A program made the position numbers and the translations under genes. A DNA stretch of 17,429 bases from Acidobacteriota bacterium (lineage in GTDB: Bacteria; Actinomycetota; Acidimicrobiia; Acidimicrobiales; UBA8190), in the NCBI GenBank assembly GCA_028872975.1, contig JAGWNV010000020.1, positions 1 through 17,429 of the forward strand, in the 5' to 3' direction. The notes below the pieces were generated by a model. It was given only the letters and a program-made list of their open reading frames with translations. It ran no database searches and was not told where the DNA came from. This document shows positions 12,846 to 17,429 of the stretch, one piece after another; position 1 is the first letter of the stretch, and every line of letters begins with the position of its first letter.

Positions 12846-14609
12846 GTGTTCGAGAAGGTCCTGATCGCCAACCGAGGCGAGATCGCCGTGCGCGTCATCC
12901 GGACGTGCCAGGAGCTGGGCATCGCCACCGTCGCCGTCTACTCCGAGCTCGACCGGGACGCCCTCCACGTGAGGCTGGCCGACGAGGCCTACGCCCTGGG
13001 GGGCCAGACGGCGGCCGAGAGCTACCTCAACACCGAGGCGATCCTCGACGCCATCGCCCGCAGCGGCGCCCAGGCCGTCCACCCCGGCTACGGCTTCTTC
13101 TCCGAGAACACCGACTTCGCCCGGGCCGTGACCGGCCAGGGGGTGGTCTTCGTGGGGCCCCCGCCCGAGGCCATCGAGGTGATGGGCGACAAGATCAGCT
13201 CCCGCCGGGCGGCCGAGGCGGCCGGCGTCTCGGGGGTGCCCGGCCACACCGAGCCTGTGACCGACCAGGCCGAGGTCACGGCCTTCGCCGAGACCCACGG
13301 CTGGCCTGTCGCCATCAAGGCAGCCTTCGGTGGCGGGGGTCGGGGGATGAAGGTGGTCGGGGACCCCGCCGAGGTGGCCGAGGCCATGGAGTCCGCCCAG
13401 CGGGAGGCCCAGGCCTACTTCGGCCGCCCCGAGATCTACCTCGAGAAGTACCTCGACTGGCCCCGGCACATCGAGATGCAGGTGCTCGCCGACACCCATG
13501 GCAACGCCCTCTGGCTCGGCGAGCGCGACTGCTCCTGTCAGCGGCGCCACCAGAAGCTCATCGAGGAGAGCCCGGCGCCGGACTTCCCCGACGACGTCCG
13601 CCAGGCCATGGGGGCCGCTGCCGTGACGGTCGCCAAGGCCTGCGGCTACGTGAACGCCGGCACCGTCGAGTTCCTCTACCAGGAGGGGGAGTTCTTCTTC
13701 CTCGAGATGAACACCCGGCTCCAGGTGGAGCACCCCGTCACCGAGCTGGTGACCGGTCTCGACCTCGTCGAGTGGCAGCTCCGGGTGGCGGCCGGCGAGC
13801 CCCTCGGGTTCTCCCAGGAGGACCTCCGACGCGACGGCCACGCCATCGAGGTCCGGATCAACGCCGAGGACCCGACCGGCGGCCGGTTCGCCCCCTCGCC
13901 GGGCCGCATCACCCTCCTCGTCCCCCCCGGTGGACCGGGCGTCCGGCTCGACGCCGGGTACGAGTCGGGCGACACCGTCAGCCAGTACTACGACAACCTG
14001 GTGGCCAAGCTCGTGGTCTGGGGCCCCGACCGGGAGGCGGCACGGCGGCGGATGCTCCGGGCCCTGCGCGAGACCGTCGTCCGGGGTGTCGCCACCACGA
14101 TCCCCGCCGACCTCGCCATCCTCGACCACCCCGACTTCGCGGCGGCCCGCCACTCGACCCGCTGGGTCGAGGACCGGGTGGACCTCACCACCCTTCCCGC
14201 CCTGGGCGGCCAAGCGCCTCCGGCCGTTCCCGCCGACGAGCCGGAGCCCCGGGTTCTCCGGGAGGTGACCGCCGAGGTGGACGGCCGCCGCTACACCGTG
14301 AAGCTCTGGGTGCCCGAGGCCGCTGCCGGGGCCCCGGCCGGCGCCAGGACGGGCCCCCGGACGAGCCGGCCCCGGGTGACCGACGCCGGGACCGGCTCGG
14401 GCACGGTGACGGTCCCCATGCAGGGCACCATCGTGAAGGTCCTCGTCGCCGTGGGCGACGTCGTCGAGGTGGGCCAGACCGTCTGCGTCCTCGAGGCCAT
14501 GAAGATGGAGAACGCCATCGCCGCCGAGAAGGAGGGGACCGTCCGGGAGGTGAAGGTCTCGGCCGGCGACTCCGTGGGCGCCGGCGACGTGGTGGCCGTC
14601 GTCGAATGA
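12846..14609 (+). CDS. accA3: Acetyl/propionyl-CoA carboxylase alpha chain (biotin carboxylase plus biotin carrier)
   Basis: A 587-residue protein that carboxylates its own biotin with bicarbonate and ATP and passes the CO2 to a carboxyltransferase beta subunit. The biotin carboxylase N-domain starts FEKVLIANRGEIAVRVIRT (2-20), with HPGYGFFSEN (79-88). The ATP-grasp domain shows MGDK (112-115), the GGGGRGMK loop (162-169), RHIEMQV (207-213) and FLEMNTRLQVEHPVTE (285-300). The biotin carboxylase C-domain follows to about 450. A biotinyl domain at about 515-587 has EAMKMENA with the biotin lysine K553. Length is close to M. tuberculosis AccA3 (about 600), which serves acetyl- and propionyl-CoA carboxylases. 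GTG 12846 has GAGAGG 6 nt upstream. It diverges from birA and overlaps the next gene by ATGA. No carboxyltransferase gene is in the window, so acyl specificity cannot be told. Confidence 0.95.
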   Translation: MFEKVLIANRGEIAVRVIRTCQELGIATVAVYSELDRDALHVRLADEAYALGGQTAAESYLNTEAILDAIARSGAQAVHPGYGFFSENTDFARAVTGQGVVFVGPPPEAIEVMGDKISSRRAAEAAGVSGVPGHTEPVTDQAEVTAFAETHGWPVAIKAAFGGGGRGMKVVGDPAEVAEAMESAQREAQAYFGRPEIYLEKYLDWPRHIEMQVLADTHGNALWLGERDCSCQRRHQKLIEESPAPDFPDDVRQAMGAAAVTVAKACGYVNAGTVEFLYQEGEFFFLEMNTRLQVEHPVTELVTGLDLVEWQLRVAAGEPLGFSQEDLRRDGHAIEVRINAEDPTGGRFAPSPGRITLLVPPGGPGVRLDAGYESGDTVSQYYDNLVAKLVVWGPDREAARRRMLRALRETVVRGVATTIPADLAILDHPDFAAARHSTRWVEDRVDLTTLPALGGQAPPAVPADEPEPRVLREVTAEVDGRRYTVKLWVPEAAAGAPAGARTGPRTSRPRVTDAGTGSGTVTVPMQGTIVKVLVAVGDVVEVGQTVCVLEAMKMENAIAAEKEGTVREVKVSAGDSVGAGDVVAVVE

Positions 14610-15814
14610 CGCCCGGCGGCCCGCCGGTGGGCGAGGCGGCCCCCGCCAAGGCGGCCGCCGGTGCCGCCCTCGAGCCCCACCGCAGCGCCCTCGTCGAGCT
14701 GAGCCGGGCCATCCACGACGATCCCGAGCTCTGCTTCGCCGAGCACCACGCCGCTGCCTCCGTGGGCCGGGTGCTCGGGGCCGCCGGCCTCGAGGTCGAG
14801 GTGGGGGTCTTCGACATCCCCACCGCCCTCCGGGCCACCGCAGGCTCGGGGTCCCTCTCGGTCGTCGTCTGCGCCGAGTACGACGCCCTGCCCTCCGTCG
14901 GCCACGCCTGTGGCCACAACCTCATCGCCGCCGCCGCCGTGGGGGCCGGTATCGGCCTCGCCGCAGTGGCCGACGACCTCGACCTCACCGTGACCGTCCT
15001 CGGGACACCGGCGGAGGAGGGCGGGGGCGGGAAGGTCCTCCTCCTCGACCGGGGCGCCTTCGAGGGGGCCCACGCGGCGATGATGGTCCACCCCTGGCAC
15101 GAGGACCGGCTGGGGGCGGTCTGCCTGGCCGTCGACCACATCGAGGTCCGCTACACCGGCCGGGAGGCCCACGCCTCGGCCGCCCCCCGCAAGGGCCTCA
15201 ACGCCGCCGACGCCCTCGTCGTCGCCCAGGTGGCGATGGGGCTCCTCCGTCAGCACCTCTCCCCCGGCGACCAGGTCCACGGGATCGTCACCGAGGGAGG
15301 GGACGCGCCCAACATCGTCCCCAAGCACACCGCCGGCCGGTTCATGATCAGGGCCCGGACCACAGACGACCTCGACGTCCTCCGCAGCAGGATCGAGCGG
15401 TGCTTCGAGGCGGGCGCCATCGCCACCGGCTGCAGCCTGGACATCGAGGACCTCTCGCCCCGCTACAGCGATTACGTCGCCGACGGGCCCCTCCTCGCCG
15501 CCTACCGGGCCAACGCCGAACAGCTCGGCCGGCGGTTCGAGGCGGACGACGCCGGCAGCGCCGTCCCCACCATCTCGACGGACATGGCCAACGTCTCGAA
15601 GGCCCTCCCCACCATCCATCCCCTCATCGGCATCGACTCGGCCGGCGCCGTCATCCACGAGCCAGCCTTCGCCTCCGCCGCCGTCGGTGCCTCGGCGGAC
15701 CGGGCCGTCCTCGACGGGGCCCTGGCCATGGCCTGGACGGCCGTCGACGCCGCCACGACGCCGGCGCTCCGCAACCACCTCCTCGAGGGAGGCCAGGCTC
15801 AGCTCGGCCGGTAG
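14606..15814 (+). CDS. M20 family metallopeptidase/amidohydrolase
   Basis: A 402-residue zinc-dependent hydrolase of the M20 clan, which cleaves peptide or N-acyl amide bonds. The catalytic half has HDDPEL (37-42), CAEYDALPSVGHACGHNLI (89-107, with metal-ligand candidates C102 and H104), GTPAEEGGGGK (133-143, containing the general-base Glu) and VHPWHED. The dimerisation insert follows from about 178 (VDHIEVRYTGREAHASAAP), and the last metal ligand is in AVIHEPAFA (H351). STDMANVSKALPTIHP (324-339) resembles the PM20D2/AbgB-like group acting on dipeptides or aminobenzoyl-glutamate. The substrate is unknown. The first 20 residues are an Ala/Pro-rich extension without a signal-peptide core, so it is probably cytosolic. 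Its ATG overlaps the carboxylase stop (ATGA). Its TAG lies 16 bp inside the convergent mutase gene. Confidence 0.92.
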   Translation: MTPGGPPVGEAAPAKAAAGAALEPHRSALVELSRAIHDDPELCFAEHHAAASVGRVLGAAGLEVEVGVFDIPTALRATAGSGSLSVVVCAEYDALPSVGHACGHNLIAAAAVGAGIGLAAVADDLDLTVTVLGTPAEEGGGGKVLLLDRGAFEGAHAAMMVHPWHEDRLGAVCLAVDHIEVRYTGREAHASAAPRKGLNAADALVVAQVAMGLLRQHLSPGDQVHGIVTEGGDAPNIVPKHTAGRFMIRARTTDDLDVLRSRIERCFEAGAIATGCSLDIEDLSPRYSDYVADGPLLAAYRANAEQLGRRFEADDAGSAVPTISTDMANVSKALPTIHPLIGIDSAGAVIHEPAFASAAVGASADRAVLDGALAMAWTAVDAATTPALRNHLLEGGQAQLGR

Positions 15815-17385
15815 ACCCCGAACTCCTCCCGGAGGACGTCGGAGACCTCCCCCAGGGTCGCCATGGCCTTGAGGGCGCCCCGCATGGGCACGAGAAGGTT
15901 CTGGCTCCCCCGGGCCGCGGCCCGGACGGCGGCCAGGGCGGCCTCGACCTCGCCTTGGTGCCGGGCGGCCCGCACGGACCGGGTCCTCGCCATCTGGGCC
16001 CGCTGCAAGTCCGGGTCGATGGGGAAGACCTCGGCCGGCTCCATCTCCTCGTCGGTGAACCGGTTCACCCCGACGACGATCTTCTCCTCGTCGTCGACGG
16101 CCTTGGCGTAGGCGTAGGCGGACTGCTCGATCTCACCCTGCATGAACCCGGCCTCGATGGCCGCCACCGCCCCTCCCATGTCGTCGATCCGCCCCAGGTA
16201 CTCCCACGCCCGCCGCTCGACCTCGTCGGTGAGGCTCTCGACGTAGTAGGACCCGGCCAGCGGATCGACCGTGTCGGCCACCCCCGACTCGTGACCGAGG
16301 ATCTGCTGGGTCCGGAGGGCGATCTTGGCCGCCTTGGTGGTGGGGAGCCCGAGGGCCTCGTCGTAGCCGTTGGTGTGGAGGCTCTGGGTGCCGCCGAGGG
16401 CGGCGGCGAGGGCCTGGACGGTCACCCGCACGATGTTGTTCTCGGGCTGCTGGGCGGTGAGGGTGGAGCCGCCGGTCTGGGTGTGGAACCGGAGCAGCTT
16501 GGACCGTTCGTCGGTGGCCCCGAACCGGTCGGTCATGATCCGGCCCCACATCCGCCGGGCGGCCCGGAACTTGGCGATCTCCTCGAAGAGGTTGTTGTGG
16601 GCGTTCCAGAAGAAGCTGAGCCGGGGGGCGAAGGCGTCGACGTCGAGGCCGGCCGCCTTGGCCGCCTCCACGTAGGCGATCCCATTGGCGATGGTGAAGG
16701 CGATCTCCTGCACCGCCGTGGCCCCGGCCTCCCTGATGTGGTAGCCGGAGATGGAGATGGTGTTCCAGCTCGGGAGCCGGTCCGCGCAGTAGGCGAAGGT
16801 GTCGGTGATGAGCCGCATCGAGGGCCGGGGCGGGTACACGTAGGTCCCCCGGGCCACGTACTCCTTCAAGATGTCGTTCTGGATCGTCCCCCCGAGCGAC
16901 GCCGCCGCCACTCCCTGCTCCTCGGCCACCAGTTCGTAGAGCAGCAGGAGGATGGCGGCGGTGGCGTTGATGGTCATCGAGGTCGTGACCTTGTCGAGGG
17001 GGAGCCCGGCCAGGAGGAGCCGCATGTCCTCGAGGGAGTCGATGGCCACCCCGACCTTCCCCACCTCCCCCTCGGCCCGGGGGTGGTCGGAGTCGAGGCC
17101 CATCTGGGTGGGCAGGTCGAAGGCACACGACAGCCCCGTCTGGCCGGCGGCGAGGAGGAACTTGAACCGCTCGTTGGTGGCCTCCGCCGACCCGAACCCG
17201 GCGTACTGCCGCATCGTCCAGAGCCGGCCCCGGTACATCGAGGGGTAGATGCCCCGGGTGTAGGGGGCGGCGCCGGGCCGGCCCAGCTTCTCGGCCGGGT
17301 CCCAGCCGGCCAGGTCCGCTTCGTCGTAGAGGGGCCGGACCTCGATGCCCGAGTCGGTCAGCCGGGCCCCGTCGTCTCCTGCCAC
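15799..17385 (-). CDS. Methylmalonyl-CoA mutase large (substrate-binding) subunit
   Basis: A 528-residue TIM-barrel subunit of a B12-dependent acyl-CoA mutase, interconverting methylmalonyl-CoA and succinyl-CoA. It has RGIYPSMYRGRLWTMRQYAG (44-63), LSCAFDLPTQMGLDSDHPR (85-103), GGTIQNDILKEYVARGTY (165-182), PPRPSMRLITDTF (185-197), SISGYHIREAGAT (211-223, catalytic H216), the LSFFWNAHNNLFEE segment and a TLTAQQPENNI segment. Y61 and R191 match the Tyr89/Arg207 pair that I recall marks methylmalonyl-CoA mutase, whereas isobutyryl-CoA mutase has Phe and Gln. The protein stops before any B12-binding domain (no DxHxxG), so a separate small subunit must exist elsewhere. The GTG at 17385 has TAACCT 6 nt upstream. 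The gene is alone on its strand and converges on the M20 gene. Confidence 0.95.
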   Translation of the reverse strand: MAGDDGARLTDSGIEVRPLYDEADLAGWDPAEKLGRPGAAPYTRGIYPSMYRGRLWTMRQYAGFGSAEATNERFKFLLAAGQTGLSCAFDLPTQMGLDSDHPRAEGEVGKVGVAIDSLEDMRLLLAGLPLDKVTTSMTINATAAILLLLYELVAEEQGVAAASLGGTIQNDILKEYVARGTYVYPPRPSMRLITDTFAYCADRLPSWNTISISGYHIREAGATAVQEIAFTIANGIAYVEAAKAAGLDVDAFAPRLSFFWNAHNNLFEEIAKFRAARRMWGRIMTDRFGATDERSKLLRFHTQTGGSTLTAQQPENNIVRVTVQALAAALGGTQSLHTNGYDEALGLPTTKAAKIALRTQQILGHESGVADTVDPLAGSYYVESLTDEVERRAWEYLGRIDDMGGAVAAIEAGFMQGEIEQSAYAYAKAVDDEEKIVVGVNRFTDEEMEPAEVFPIDPDLQRAQMARTRSVRAARHQGEVEAALAAVRAAARGSQNLLVPMRGALKAMATLGEVSDVLREEFGVYRPS

Positions 17386-17391
17386 CCGCCC

Positions 17392-17397
17392 AGGTTA
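17392..17397 (-). promoter_or_regulatory. Candidate -10 box of the mutase gene, leaderless start
   Basis: The minus strand reads TAACCT, then TGGGCGG-type sequence of 6 nt, then the GTG at 17385. A TTGGCA at 17423-17418 resembles a -35 element, but its 20-nt spacing is long. The first transcribed base would be at or next to the GTG. Confidence 0.5.
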
Positions 17398-17429
17398 GGC
17401 ACGGCCCCCGTCGCCGCTGCCAACCCGCC

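Noticed and set aside
1..17429. Mobile element or phage origin for the locus
   Set aside because: No integrase, transposase, tRNA or flanking repeats are seen. Base composition is even throughout, and the genes are housekeeping or envelope types.

Overview
The window is very GC-rich, densely coded bacterial DNA. It contains genes for coenzyme F420 synthesis, a WbbL-type rhamnosyltransferase, a biotin-dependent acyl-CoA carboxylase alpha chain and a split methylmalonyl-CoA mutase. Together with many GTG and TTG starts and 4-bp stop/start overlaps, this points to a high-GC actinobacterium. My best guess is a lineage outside the mycobacteria, such as Acidimicrobiia. I see no phage, transposon, CRISPR, tRNA or rRNA signal. 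It reads as a chromosomal core and cell-envelope locus, and no stretch over 100 bases lacks a gene.

Left part (1-4455): a GDP-deoxyhexose reductase-like gene runs off the left edge on the minus strand. Three GT4-type glycosyltransferases follow (plus, minus, plus), the last two with overlapping 5' ends. The third overlaps fbiA/cofD, which overlaps a single-domain F420 glutamate ligase (cofE/fbiB), giving a GT-fbiA-fbiB operon at 3274-6088.

Middle part (6138-11859, minus strand): a six-gene operon read as rmlB, rmlD, wbbL-like rhamnosyltransferase, an unnamed membrane-anchored protein, manB-like sugar-nucleotide pyrophosphorylase and a galE-like epimerase. Junctions are 4-bp overlaps or gaps of up to 36 nt. 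The set would make dTDP-L-rhamnose and GDP-mannose-type donors and put rhamnose on a lipid-linked glycan. birA lies just upstream on the same strand.

Right part (11884-17429): birA (biotin protein ligase) diverges from a carboxylase alpha chain, the likely substrate of BirA. The carboxylase gene overlaps an M20 metallopeptidase gene. A convergent methylmalonyl-CoA mutase large subunit ends the window. Carboxylase, ligase and mutase together suggest propionyl-CoA/methylmalonyl-CoA metabolism.

From memory, the gene content (fbiA, fbiB, manB, wbbL, rmlD, birA, accA3) parallels one region of the Mycobacterium tuberculosis chromosome, so the neighbourhood looks ancient rather than newly acquired. 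The points most worth a second look are: four minus-strand genes with a TANNNT box 6-8 nt before the start codon and no clear ribosome binding site (probable leaderless transcripts); an Asp-to-Cys change in the RmlB active-site motif; an F420 ligase without the nitroreductase domain fused to it in mycobacteria; and the unnamed membrane protein, which seems to have lost the histidines of its relatives.
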